Made by a program: the position numbers and the translations under genes. This document shows, in pieces, positions 19,098-27,319 of a stretch of 64,000 nt of DNA. The notes below the pieces were generated by a model. It was given only the letters and a program-made list of their open reading frames with translations. It was not told the DNA's origin and ran no database searches. The first letter of the stretch is position 1. Each line of letters opens with the position of its first letter. Origin of the DNA: Synergistaceae bacterium (GTDB taxonomy: Bacteria; Synergistota; Synergistia; Synergistales; Aminobacteriaceae); the NCBI GenBank assembly GCA_009783355.1, contig WRHH01000003.1:1-64000 (forward strand), read 5' to 3'.

Positions 19098-19610
19098 CTA
19101 CAAATAATATTCGTCTTTTCCCCATCTTAAAGGATTTGTGTCAATATACTCCCATTTTTCTCTGTAATCAGCCTCGTTTCTGATTATATGGTCGTAGTAA
19201 GAACGTTGCCATATAGATTTGCCATATTTTTTTGATGTTAATGATTTTAATGCGTTTACAATTTGCGGAATAACTGCTTTCGCGGGGGAGGCGCTCCGTG
19301 GCGAACCGTCTTTGTACGCCAATGTCGTTCCGCTTTCAATAGAAATAATCAAATGCACATGATTTGGCATAATAACATATTTGTCTAATTTCACAAATTC
19401 AGAGTACATTTTTATATTTTCAATATGCAGTTTCACCATTTCGCCCATTTCGCTCAATTCTACGGTCTGGACGAGCCCAGCGGCTTCCTCTGCGATTTTG
19501 CCTAATATTCTGCATTTATCTTTCACACATATCGTTAAAAAATACGCTCCGTCCAGACTATAATCGTATTCTTTTAGTCGGTTAGTTTTTCTATTTTGGT
19601 ATTTGTCCAT
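19098..19610 (-). CDS. REP-associated tyrosine transposase (RAYT, IS200-like Y1 family), copy 1
   Basis: About 170-residue single-domain HUH transposase. Seen: the N-terminal DYSLDGAYFLTICVKDK strand, the HUH metal motif IMPNHVHLIISI, the catalytic-Tyr context SYYDHIIRNEADYREK and the end motif YIDTNPLRWGKDEYY. AGGTG six bases upstream supports the ATG at 19610; a GTG three codons earlier would start inside it. RAYTs bind and mobilise REP/REPIN sequences, and this gene is flanked on both sides by halves of the REPIN found nearby. A small GC-rich palindrome in the middle encodes DGSPRSASPAK and may be an internal REP relic. Confidence 0.92.
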   Translation of the reverse strand: MDKYQNRKTNRLKEYDYSLDGAYFLTICVKDKCRILGKIAEEAAGLVQTVELSEMGEMVKLHIENIKMYSEFVKLDKYVIMPNHVHLIISIESGTTLAYKDGSPRSASPAKAVIPQIVNALKSLTSKKYGKSIWQRSYYDHIIRNEADYREKWEYIDTNPLRWGKDEYYL

Positions 19611-19689
19611 TTTAGTCACCTGTATATTAGTAATTCATTGTTTCTGGCGCGGGTCGCCGAGGGCTGCGACCCATACTGTCTCTTCCCTC

Positions 19690-19800
19690 AATTCATGGTT
19701 TTTAGAACAACCCGCCCATGGGTTCCTTCCGTTATCTCAAACCTATTCATAACTTACCATAGATGTGCATACATGGTCTGCTTTGATGTTGAGTTCCTGC
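19690..19800 (-). ncRNA. Candidate omega-RNA (reRNA) overlapping the tnpB 3' end
   Basis: TnpB systems express a guide RNA from the end of tnpB through the IS right end. Here the sequence past the stop contains a hairpin (AACCC-ATGGGC-GGGTT) directly before the probable IS boundary, as expected for the scaffold end. Position and existence are inferred from family behaviour. Confidence 0.35.
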
Positions 19801-20942
19801 TTCACAGAGGTGACTTTTTCCACTAACTCTCCACAGGCTGACACCGCGTAACTCTCGGCATTTTTCTTTAAATTGATTGCTGCATTTATATCTCTATCGT
19901 GTTGATAGTTACATGTTGGGCATTCCCATTCTCTCATTGATAAATCCAATCCTTCATTCTTCTCGCCGCATTTTGAACACATTTTGCTTGATGGATAAAA
20001 TCTGTCTGCTATTACAACTATACTTCCTGTCATTCTTGCTTTGTACTCCAGTTGGCGGCGAAACTCAAAGAAACTCATATCAAGAACTGCCCGGGCAAGT
20101 CTGTGGTTTTTTACCATGCCCGATACGTTCAAGTCTTCAATCCCTATTATTCCGTATTCTCTCGTTAACATTGTCGTTAGTTTATGAGTTTCATCATTAC
20201 GAATGTTTCCCACCCTTGCGTAAGTTCGTGAAAGTTTTCTCTGCGTTTTCTTATAGTTTTTTGACTTCTTTTCTCCCTCTTTCGCTCCCTGCTTTCTTGA
20301 TAACGACTTATTGAGCATACGTATTCTCGTCAGCAATTGTTTATGTGGTTTTGCTCCAGTGATTTTTGTCCCGTCATCCAAAGTCGCTAAATCCTTTACT
20401 CCTAAATCCACTCCTACAGCTTGGCTTTCGCTGTTGTGGACCGGCGCGGGGGGTTCCATTTCAACTTGGATTGAGATATACCACTTATCTGCCGTCCTGC
20501 TTATTGCCGCTCCCATTATTTTTCCATCAAATCTTAATCTCTCTGACATTCTTACATATCCCAAATTCGGAATACGAATCATTTTATCTTTAATGCTAAA
20601 CTGATCGTTCGATAATCCAAAACTATCATGATGTCCCTTTTTCTTGAATTTTGGAAATTCCGCACGGTGTGCGAAAAAATTATCAAATGCTTTCCCTAAA
20701 CCCTTTATTGCAAGTTGCGGTGCACATTTTGTCACTTCAAACATCCATGGATACGATTCACGCTTCGTCGCGTTTAATTGCTTTCTTAATAATCCCTCTG
20801 TTACTTTTTCGCCATTCTCATAAAGCTTTTTCCATTCAGACAAAGCCCAATTATATGCAAAACGCGCAACTCCGCACGCCTTGGCGAAATATGTTCGTTG
20901 TTTTTTGTTCGGCTCAAACTGTATTCGGTGCGCTAATATCAT
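19743..20942 (-). CDS. tnpB: TnpB, RNA-guided endonuclease of IS607/IS605 elements
   Basis: Predicted 399 residues with an intact RuvC-like triad: VGVDLGVKDLATLDDG (Asp), IIGIEDLNVSGM (Glu), and YQHDRDINAAINLKKN (Asp). A four-Cys zinc finger (CSKCGEKNEG then CPTCNYQ) lies before the last motif. The N-terminal OrfB_HTH region reads RIQFEPNKKQRTYFAKACGV. TnpB proteins cut DNA next to a short target-adjacent motif using a guide RNA from the IS end and help keep the element in the genome. No truncation is visible, so it may be active. Confidence 0.94.
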   Translation of the reverse strand: MILAHRIQFEPNKKQRTYFAKACGVARFAYNWALSEWKKLYENGEKVTEGLLRKQLNATKRESYPWMFEVTKCAPQLAIKGLGKAFDNFFAHRAEFPKFKKKGHHDSFGLSNDQFSIKDKMIRIPNLGYVRMSERLRFDGKIMGAAISRTADKWYISIQVEMEPPAPVHNSESQAVGVDLGVKDLATLDDGTKITGAKPHKQLLTRIRMLNKSLSRKQGAKEGEKKSKNYKKTQRKLSRTYARVGNIRNDETHKLTTMLTREYGIIGIEDLNVSGMVKNHRLARAVLDMSFFEFRRQLEYKARMTGSIVVIADRFYPSSKMCSKCGEKNEGLDLSMREWECPTCNYQHDRDINAAINLKKNAESYAVSACGELVEKVTSVKQELNIKADHVCTSMVSYE

Positions 20943-21574
20943 TCCTCTGACTCCGCCTCTACAACTTTCTTCACATCTTCTAACAGTTTTTGATTCTTAT
21001 GGCTTCTTGAACCATATAGACGCGCTGAAAATACAGTGATGATTTCCAATACGTCCTTTGCCAAATCTTCCTCGAATGTCGTATCTTCGCCCTGATTTAA
21101 TATAACAACTTCAACCTGTTTAGCTTCACATATAGCAAAAATCAATTCCGCGCCAAAACGCAACAGCCTGTCTTTATGAGTGATAACAAGACGACCTGCT
21201 TTTTCGGATAATATATCACTTATCAGGCGCTTAAGTCCCTTCTTATGATAATTCATACCAGAACCTAAATCGCTGACTATTGTATATGTCCAACCTTGCT
21301 GAGCGCAGTATAGCTCTAGAACTTGCTTTTGGCGCTCTAAATCGCCTTTTTGGTCGTGACTGGAAACACGCGCGTATGCTATTGTTCTTTTCGCCTCTTT
21401 ATTTATGCTTAACTCGCGATATTTTTCGGGCTTAAGCTTGGAGATATCATACCTTCGGTGTCCAGACGCTGTTTTTTCGGGCGTAAGTCTCCTTGCCTTG
21501 TCCCATCTTCTCAACGTTGATATTGACACACCTAATATTTTTGAAGCTTCGCCTATAGTTACATATCTATTCAT
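20939..21574 (-). CDS. tnpA: IS607-family serine recombinase TnpA
   Basis: About 211-residue transposase: an N-terminal MerR-like HTH (YVTIGEASKILGVSISTLRR) and a small serine-recombinase catalytic domain with the active-site Ser in IAYARVSSHDQKGDLERQ, plus RLVITHKDRLLRFG. The start is set at the ATG at 21574: the 12-codon upstream extension overlaps an exact TTGACA box and an AATAAT box, and the ATG lies about 8 bp past the -10, implying a nearly leaderless mRNA. It is translationally coupled to tnpB by a 4-bp overlap. Confidence 0.92.
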   Translation of the reverse strand: MNRYVTIGEASKILGVSISTLRRWDKARRLTPEKTASGHRRYDISKLKPEKYRELSINKEAKRTIAYARVSSHDQKGDLERQKQVLELYCAQQGWTYTIVSDLGSGMNYHKKGLKRLISDILSEKAGRLVITHKDRLLRFGAELIFAICEAKQVEVVILNQGEDTTFEEDLAKDVLEIITVFSARLYGSRSHKNQKLLEDVKKVVEAESEE

Positions 21575-21581
21575 AATGAAT

Positions 21582-21610
21582 ATTATTGCATACATATAAA
21601 TAGATGTCAA
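21582..21610 (-). promoter_or_regulatory. Promoter of the IS607 tnpA
   Basis: On the minus strand TTGACA (21610-21605) and AATAAT (21587-21582) are separated by 17 bp. The transcript would start at or within a few bases of the tnpA ATG at 21574. Confidence 0.6.
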
Positions 21611-21631
21611 GCAAACTGTTTACACCCCATA

Positions 21632-21659
21632 AAAATGGGCGAATCCTTATGACCCGCCC
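21632..21659 (-). terminator. Intrinsic terminator of the RelA/SpoT-like gene
   Basis: On the minus strand a GGGCG / CGCCC stem with a long loop is followed by ATTTTTAT. It lies 31 bp past the stop of the gene at 21691 and separates it from the IS607 element. Confidence 0.5.
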
Positions 21660-21690
21660 GTACAATTATTATTTGAAATCAAAATGGAGA

Positions 21691-22785
21691 TTAATCAATT
21701 AATCCGCTTATTCTGTCGGAAGCTTTCTTTATTCCAAGGGATATCAGGTCTTTTTCTTTCAGGGTATCCCATTTTATGTTCAACAACAATAGAAAGAGCG
21801 CAGAATATGCGTCGACTCTCCATATTCCAACATTCTTTTCAAAAGCTTCATATATATCCTTGAGCTGATTGACTCCCGCGTCTCCCGCGTCAAGGCTCTG
21901 CATAAAGCTGTCAACTTCCTGAAGCGTATCTATATCGGCAACCTTAAAGAGCGTATACAAATTCTCAAAGCTCTCGCGAATATAGTCAGCTGATGGAGAA
22001 TATGCAGGAAATCCAGCGTTCAGCGCCGCGCTGCTCCAATTATCCAGCAGTTCCGGCCTGGCGGCGAACCAGTCGTACAGTTCTTCAATGGAATACACGC
22101 GCGGAGCTTCAATTACCGGTTCCGGCGCTTCGCGGACGAAAATATTCTCTTCCGCCACAGGAACGGGAAATGCGCTTTTTGATGTCTCGTACAGAGAAAG
22201 GAAACCCTCGTCGGCCTCCTCCAGCAAGGAAGCAATGCGCACGAGTTTTCTTTCCATTTTTTTCTTTGTGCCGGAGTCGACATTGACGTTAACTTTTGGC
22301 AGAACGGCCGCCCAAACTTCCTGAAGCATTGTCCTTATGTCCAACTGAAAATGCAATCCTTGATATTTTATCCATTCGCGAAGTTCATGCCGTTTTCCAG
22401 AAAGCGACAACGTATAATACGCCGCGGGGTACCCAAATCTGAAAGGATCGTCCAATGTGCTTGCCGGAATGGAACGCTTCATATCGACCTTAAATTCTTC
22501 GGATACAATTTGCTCAACTTTTCCGACATCCTCAGGGAAACGTAACAACACTCTGACTATCACAAAATCAGAAATGCTGTCATAAGAAGGTGAAGAAACT
22601 CTTCCTGAAGATCCCTTTAAGAGTTCTTCAGGAGTCTTTATTTTCGATTCGATTTTATATATTTCAATGTCGTCGCGTTCAATTAAATTCTGTACAAGGT
22701 TCTGCATTCTTTCTGAAAATTCCCTGTAAAGAGAATAGTTCTCGACATAAAACCTTTCCAAACCATCAACCCTCTGACTCTCCAT
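21691..22785 (-). CDS. RelA/SpoT synthetase-domain-like protein with C-terminal extension
   Basis: Predicted 364 residues. Residues 1-200 follow the RelA_SpoT (ppGpp synthetase) pattern: a helical N-terminus, IYKIESKIKTPEELLKGSSG, SYDSISDFVIVRVLLRFPED (domain strand), then GLHFQLDIRTMLQEVWAAVL, equivalent to the EIQxRTxxxxxWA motif. Typical catalytic residues are only partly recognisable, so (p)ppGpp synthesis is uncertain. The C-terminal 160 residues are helical and unassigned (VYSIEELYDWFAARPELLDN and onward). The ATG at 22785, preceded by GGGGTG, is preferred over a start five codons upstream. It is a single gene with a terminator. Confidence 0.6.
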   Translation of the reverse strand: MESQRVDGLERFYVENYSLYREFSERMQNLVQNLIERDDIEIYKIESKIKTPEELLKGSSGRVSSPSYDSISDFVIVRVLLRFPEDVGKVEQIVSEEFKVDMKRSIPASTLDDPFRFGYPAAYYTLSLSGKRHELREWIKYQGLHFQLDIRTMLQEVWAAVLPKVNVNVDSGTKKKMERKLVRIASLLEEADEGFLSLYETSKSAFPVPVAEENIFVREAPEPVIEAPRVYSIEELYDWFAARPELLDNWSSAALNAGFPAYSPSADYIRESFENLYTLFKVADIDTLQEVDSFMQSLDAGDAGVNQLKDIYEAFEKNVGIWRVDAYSALFLLLLNIKWDTLKEKDLISLGIKKASDRISGLID

Positions 22786-22945
22786 TTTCACCCCGCCCAA
22801 ACTACATCAAAGTTAGTTTCAAGTATAGCGTATATGAAACATAATGCAAGCACTAATGAAAAATTATACATGTTTTCATTGCATTGCTTATGATTCTATA
22901 AAATTTGTCCGATATAGAACTAAAACATTGAAAGAAGGATGTCTT

Positions 22946-24040
22946 ATGAAGCATTTCCCTCTTGTTAGGATAGTTGTAATTAATCTGCTTTTGCTTGCGA
23001 TAACTTTTGGCGTTTGCGCGCCTGCCGACGGCAAAGACCCGGATAATCCTTGCGGGGAAAACTTGCTTTCTGAAGTTGCAGAACACCTTAGCATTAAACT
23101 TTTTCCTGTGATAAACCGAACAAACTTTCAGGTATGGGAGAGCAAGTTTTATCCTTTCAACATACTTGAAGTAAAAATAAACGAGTACCTGCTTTCCCTT
23201 TTCTTAGATCACCCGAAGGTTGACGCGGAAGTGCTGGATCAGCGAGGGATGAATCGCTGGCTTGCCGCACGGCAGAGGGATGGAGACATGGCTGCTCAAA
23301 TTGAAATCTACCGCGCGTCAATGAAAACCAGGGACAATGTCCTCGGCAATTTCGACTCAAATGCTATTGCCATGCGGGTAAGAATTTTCGATTCGATTAA
23401 CGCCCGAAAGTTTGCCGAACGCCCGGTTCATGGAGTTGATAAGCGTTACACGTTTGCACCGTCGGAAGGCCAGCTGTTCTTTCTGGACTCAATTATCAGC
23501 CTTCCTGTTCCGTTTTCCAGCGGGCTTGATCTGTTAGGCCTCACGAAGCAGAAATATAAAGGGCAAAAAATGTCATTCCCAACTTGGGAACAATTCAACG
23601 AGACCTCCGCTTGGCAGGCATTTAAAAACGCGACGGAGGCGGTTCACAGACAGATTATGATGCAGGCGGGCAGCGCTTTGGCGCGCAATAGCGGCTCTGA
23701 GGCGGCGAGCGCTTTGTTCGGTTCATTCTCTTCAGCCATTGGAAGAATAATATCGCCGACAGAAAGCTCAACGCGCAAGAGAAGGGAATACATAGTCTCG
23801 CTCGGGGAAATGGACGCCGTATCGGTGGGCGACGTTCTGGAGGTAGTGAGAAGCGACTCGTACATAACAGTCGACCCCGACAGGCCGGTAGTAGTGTTAC
23901 CCAAGGAAATAGGCAGAGTTAAAGTCAAATGGGTTCAAGAAAGAGAAGCCATCGTGACAGTAACGCAAGAAAAGAACAAAAACGATCCCATTCAATTGAA
24001 GGATATCGTAATAAAGAGATACGGGCGGGGACACAGGTGA
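22946..24040 (+). CDS. Secreted protein, possibly FlgT/CsgG-like, 364 residues
   Basis: Start set at 22946 with AAGGA seven bases upstream; longer frames lack a ribosome site. A clear signal peptide is present (MKHFPLVRIVVINLLLLAIT and on, cleavage near CAPADG). The body begins LFPVINRTNFQVWESKFYPF, and the end reads LGEMDAVSVGDVLEVVRS, then VLPKEIGRVKVKWVQERE, a pattern like the C-terminal domains of FlgT/CsgG-type periplasmic proteins, where a VxxGDxLxV strand is common. The family call is tentative. It is the first of three exported proteins separated by REP tracts. Confidence 0.6.
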   Translation: MKHFPLVRIVVINLLLLAITFGVCAPADGKDPDNPCGENLLSEVAEHLSIKLFPVINRTNFQVWESKFYPFNILEVKINEYLLSLFLDHPKVDAEVLDQRGMNRWLAARQRDGDMAAQIEIYRASMKTRDNVLGNFDSNAIAMRVRIFDSINARKFAERPVHGVDKRYTFAPSEGQLFFLDSIISLPVPFSSGLDLLGLTKQKYKGQKMSFPTWEQFNETSAWQAFKNATEAVHRQIMMQAGSALARNSGSEAASALFGSFSSAIGRIISPTESSTRKRREYIVSLGEMDAVSVGDVLEVVRSDSYITVDPDRPVVVLPKEIGRVKVKWVQEREAIVTVTQEKNKNDPIQLKDIVIKRYGRGHR

Positions 24041-24103
24041 GGCAATGCACAACGTTCAATTTATGGAAACATGGATGTTTGAGCACCGTATAAGGTTTTA
24101 CGG

Positions 24104-24385
24104 GTAGGGGCGGCTTGTAGCCGCCCGCGCCGGAACACCATGATTTGCCGGTTATCTGGTTCATTGACGGTGTTATTGCTATTGGGCACGGGACGCCGAG
24201 GGCTGCGTCCCCTACGGTTTTCATAATATGGGACGCCGAGGGCTGTGTCCCCTACGAATCAACACGGTCGGAATACCATGATTTGCCGAATTTCAGGCCG
24301 TAGGGGTCGCGCCCATGAGCGACCCGCGCCGGAAATTTACGGGTTGCACAAAATGAACCGTAGGGGTCGCGCCATGGGCGACCCG
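24104..24385. repeat. REPIN 3 (24104-24215) plus three single REPs
   Basis: REPIN 3 runs from GTAGGGGCGGC to GCGTCCCCTAC with the conserved spacer, 112 bp. It is followed by single REPs at 24230-24255 (GGGACGCC type) and at 24299-24326 and 24359-24385 (GGGTCGC type). The preceding ATGGATGTTTGAGCACCG sequence also recurs at 25217 and beyond. The 420-bp gap has no gene apart from the 5' end of the next one. Confidence 0.85.
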
Positions 24386-24463
24386 CGCCGGAATACTTCG
24401 GGTTGCCAAATAGCAGGATATTATTCACTTTTTACGTTTTTATATTTTAGAAAGAGGGCAAAA

Positions 24464-25099
24464 ATGAACAAGAAAATTAAGGTTTCATGCATCTTATTCA
24501 CCGCCGTTGTCATTATTTTTTTCATTAGTTTAAGCGTGGCATATCCCGATTCTCCGGGAGTCTCCTCTCCGGGGAGCAGGGTGCCGCCGCGATCCGCAAA
24601 AGCCGCCAATGTAAAAAAGAAAGCCGCCCCTGCAAGAGCAATCTCAAAACCGGCGAACCCCGCGCCTGCGCCCGCCGCTCCGAAACCCGCCGAAACGGAC
24701 GCCGTCAATGCGCTAAATGAAGCCGTGTCGTTAATTAAGCAGGAAAGATACAAAAAAGCGACGAAGTATATTCTTTGCGCGGTAAAAGAGCAGCCGCGCA
24801 ACGCCGACGCATGGTACTGGTTTGGGGTATGGAGCGACAGGACGGGCAATTTCTCCAACGCGCAGAAATATTACACGAAGGCGCTTGAAATCGACCCTCA
24901 ATATCCCGCGCTGTCCCGCATAGTGGTGTACCCGCGCGATCCGTATGATAAAAACCCGCTTTGGGACACGATAAGACCGCCAGTTATCGAGACAATTTTT
25001 CCGATTGATGGATTAATCGCGGCAGCAAGCGACTCAATGGAATCGCCGGGCGACTACGACATAACCGAGATTCCGATGTATCGCCCGCCGAAACCTTAA
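24464..25099 (+). CDS. Secreted TPR-repeat protein, 211 residues
   Basis: Start at 24464, preceded by AAAGAGGG. Signal peptide or anchor in residues 1-27 (KVSCILFTAVVIIFFISL). Residues 35-80 are an Ala/Pro/Lys-rich linker (ISKPANPAPAPAAPKPAETD). Then come two tetratricopeptide units (EAVSLIKQERYKKATKYILC and AWYWFGVWSDRTGNFSNAQK, YYTKALEIDPQYPALS). The remaining 60 residues are Pro/Asp-rich and unassigned. TPR proteins of this kind usually scaffold envelope complexes; the partner is unknown. Confidence 0.7.
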   Translation: MNKKIKVSCILFTAVVIIFFISLSVAYPDSPGVSSPGSRVPPRSAKAANVKKKAAPARAISKPANPAPAPAAPKPAETDAVNALNEAVSLIKQERYKKATKYILCAVKEQPRNADAWYWFGVWSDRTGNFSNAQKYYTKALEIDPQYPALSRIVVYPRDPYDKNPLWDTIRPPVIETIFPIDGLIAAASDSMESPGDYDITEIPMYRPPKP

Positions 25100-25104
25100 A
25101 AGCA

Positions 25105-25133
25105 GGGATTAGGGATTAGGGATTAGGGATTAG
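25105..25133. repeat. Heptanucleotide array (GGGATTA)4
   Basis: Four tandem GGGATTA units directly after the TPR gene, followed by an AAAGACAAAG-rich tract. Confidence 0.85.
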
Positions 25134-25208
25134 AAAAGACAAAGGCAAAAGACAAAAGACAAAGACGAAAGACAAAGGCAAAAGGCATGATAATTTTCAA
25201 TTTCAATT

Positions 25209-25740
25209 TATGAAACATGGATGTTTGAGCACCGTATAAGGTTTTACGGGTAGGGGCGGCTTGTAGCCGCCCGCGCCGGAACACCATGATCTGCCGGTTG
25301 TTATTGGGAACAATGCAAAATGCAAAAACAACCATTTTCATTTTGCGAAAACATGGATGTTTGAGCACCGTATAAGGTTTTACGGGTAGGGGCGGCTTGC
25401 AGCCGCCCGCGCCGGAACACCATGATCTGCCGGTTGTTATTGGGAACAATGCAAAATGCAAAAACAACCATTTTCATTTTACGAAAACATGGATGTTTGT
25501 GCACCGTATAAGGTTTTACGGGTAGGGGCGGCTTGTAGCCGCCCGCGCCGGAACACCATGATCTGCCGGTTTTATTGGGAACAATGCAAAATGCAAAAAC
25601 AACCATTTTCATTTTACGAAAACATGGATGTTTGTGCAACGCATAAGGTTTCACATGTAGGGGTCGCACTCGTGGGCGACCCGCGCCGGAATACCATGAT
25701 CTGCCGGTTTTATTGGAAACAATGGAAAATTATAAACAAG
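25209..25740. repeat. Four tandem units of about 136 bp, each with one REP
   Basis: The word ACATGGATGTTTG starts at 25215, 25351, 25487 and 25622 (periods 136, 136, 135). Units 1-3 contain the GGGGCGGC...GCCGCCC REP, and unit 4 the GGGTCGC...GCGACCC REP. Each REP is followed by GCGCCGGAA and a CCATGATCTGCCGG spacer word. Units end in an AAAACAACCATTTTCATTTT tract. No gene is visible. Confidence 0.9.
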
Positions 25741-25800
25741 GACAAAAGAACAAATTTTTTCCATTTTCATTTTTTCATTTATTTAAAGGGGAACGAACAA

Positions 25801-26547
25801 ATGATATTAAGAATTTCAATTTTTACGACGATATTAATTACATATTTATCTGCTTCATTCGGATTCTCTTCGGCTACCGTCTATGTTGCCGAGCCCTATA
25901 TGGTTCAGCAGCCATCTTACGCCGGAATGCAATTTTACGTTTATGCTCCAAATGGATTGGAGAAGAATTGGCGCCTGACGCTCGACGGATACGCCGTGAC
26001 TCAGGCACAGGGGAAGATTTGGGTATACGGAACAATGCAAACGGGGAGGCTCGCGAAAACGAACTATGTAGTCGGCTCGGTGAATCCCGCTCACGTAGGC
26101 ATTATCCCGTATTCAGGCGCAGGGAGCTCTTATGTGGCGGGAGAGACAGAAAAAGCGTTAGTCGCGCAGCCATATGACGCAGCTCCGGGTCAAACGGCGA
26201 AACAGGCTTACATACCCGACTGGTCTGTGAATCCGGCTTTTCTTTCGGCGTCAAACTGGAAAAGCACAATTGACAGAATTGGAATATTGCGTAAATACAA
26301 CATTCCGGTCGCATGGAAAGGAGATGATCCCACCGTAATATATGCCTGGACAGGTAAAAATTGGAGTCAAATCTACACACGCGGCGAAGGCATTGCGGGA
26401 GCAATAAGCATGAACCTTTACAAGCTGTTAAAGGCGAGGGAAAAAGGCAGGCTTTACCGCTGGTATGCGGAAGACGTTCCAATATTAACAGAAAAAACAA
26501 TAGGTTGGGGATATCTATGGATGGGAGAAATTTTTATAAGGAATTGA
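25801..26547 (+). CDS. Secreted protein of unknown function, 248 residues
   Basis: The start at 25801 follows AAAGGGG; longer frames upstream consist of repeat DNA. N-terminal signal peptide (ISIFTTILITYLSASFGFSS). The body is aromatic and beta-rich (MQFYVYAPNGLEKNWRLTLD, KIWVYGTMQTGRLAKTNYVV) and ends WGYLWMGEIFIRN. I do not recognise a domain. It is the last of three exported proteins in the same orientation. Confidence 0.65.
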   Translation: MILRISIFTTILITYLSASFGFSSATVYVAEPYMVQQPSYAGMQFYVYAPNGLEKNWRLTLDGYAVTQAQGKIWVYGTMQTGRLAKTNYVVGSVNPAHVGIIPYSGAGSSYVAGETEKALVAQPYDAAPGQTAKQAYIPDWSVNPAFLSASNWKSTIDRIGILRKYNIPVAWKGDDPTVIYAWTGKNWSQIYTRGEGIAGAISMNLYKLLKAREKGRLYRWYAEDVPILTEKTIGWGYLWMGEIFIRN

Positions 26548-26583
26548 TGGCGATTAATGTTTTGCAGGAATACTTGAAAAACA

Positions 26584-27150
26584 GCGGCGAGTGGCGAGTG
26601 GCGAGCGGCGAGAAAAGACAAAAACGAAACGATGTTGCAAAAATGCAACGATGCAGTAAAAAAGTAGCGTTGTAGGGGTCGCACTCGTGGGCGACCCGCG
26701 CCGGAACTTAAAGACAGGGATTAGGGATTAGGGATTAGAAAAGACAAAAGATAGAGACAAAAGACAAAGACTTTGAATTGCCCATAGTTATGGCGCGTAG
26801 GGGTCGCACTCGTGGGCGACCCGCGCCGGAACACCATGATTTGCCGGTTATTTGGTTCATTGACGGTGTTATTGCTGTCGGGCACGGGACGCCGAGGGCT
26901 GCGTCCCCTACGAATTAACACGGTCGGCGTGTAATTAAGGCCGTAGGGGTCGCACTCGTGGGCGACCCGCGCCGGAATACCACGATTTGACGGTTATTTG
27001 GTTCATTGACGGTGTTATTGCTGTTGGGCTTAAAGACAGGGATTAGGGATTAGGGATTAGAAAAGACAAAAGATAGAGACAAAGACAAAGACTTTGAATT
27101 GCCCATAGTTATGGCGCGTAGGGGTCGCGCCATGAGCGACCCGCGCCGGA
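26584..27150. repeat. Repeat-filled gap: heptads, single REPs and REPIN 4
   Basis: Contents in order: GAGTGGC-type heptads (26584-26612); REP 26672-26706; (GGGATTA)3 at 26717-26738; REPIN 4 at 26797-26911; REP 26943-26976; (GGGATTA)3 at 27039-27060; REP 27118-27150. The stretch from the heptads through the REP (AAAGACTTTGAATTGCCC, ATGGCGC) occurs twice, about 320 bp apart. The 1.17-kb gap from 26548 to 27718 has no gene. Confidence 0.85.
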
Positions 27151-27319
27151 ATACCACGATCTGCCGGTTGTTATTGGGAACAATGGTAAATGGAAAATTG
27201 AGAATGTAAAAATAGCCATTTTCAATTTTCAATTTATAGAAAGACCCGTGCTATAGGCTTCGGGATGCGCTCATTTACGTCCGTATGGACGCGGAGGGAA
27301 AAATGGAAAATGAAGGACT

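Larger units (their letters stand above)
18960..19676. mobile_element. Candidate autonomous RAYT transposon carrying REPIN ends
   Basis: The left end is the same REP as in the neighbouring REPINs (GTAGGGGACGCAGCCCTCGG), enlarged by tandem 51-bp units. The right end is AATTCATTGTTTCTGGCGC followed by GGGTCGCCGAGGG and GACCCATAC, matching a REPIN right half with one change in the terminal CCCCTAC. The RAYT gene occupies the position of the REPIN spacer: the conserved CCCGTGC on one side and AATTCAT on the other are kept. The REPINs therefore look like internal-deletion derivatives of this unit. Boundaries are inferred from the repeats; target duplications were not found. Confidence 0.6.
19690..21630 (-). 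mobile_element. IS607-family insertion sequence (tnpA + tnpB)
   Basis: Serine-recombinase tnpA overlaps tnpB by 4 bp, the standard IS607 order. On the tnpA side the element must end before the terminator at 21632-21659; on the tnpB side it ends within about 60 bp past the tnpB stop. The base-level ends are not certain: the GG core expected for IS607 could not be matched consistently at both junctions. The tnpB-side junction falls in CAATTCATGGT, a word also present in the REPIN spacer, so the IS may have landed in a REPIN fragment. Confidence 0.75.

Noticed and set aside
19690-21630. Exact IS607 ends defined by a GG core
   Set aside because: GG could be found at the tnpA side and CC at the tnpB side on the same strand, but not a consistent core; base-level boundaries are left open.
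25209-25740. CRISPR array
   Set aside because: The four regular units are 136 bp with near-identical content throughout; there are no unique spacers of equal length and no cas genes.
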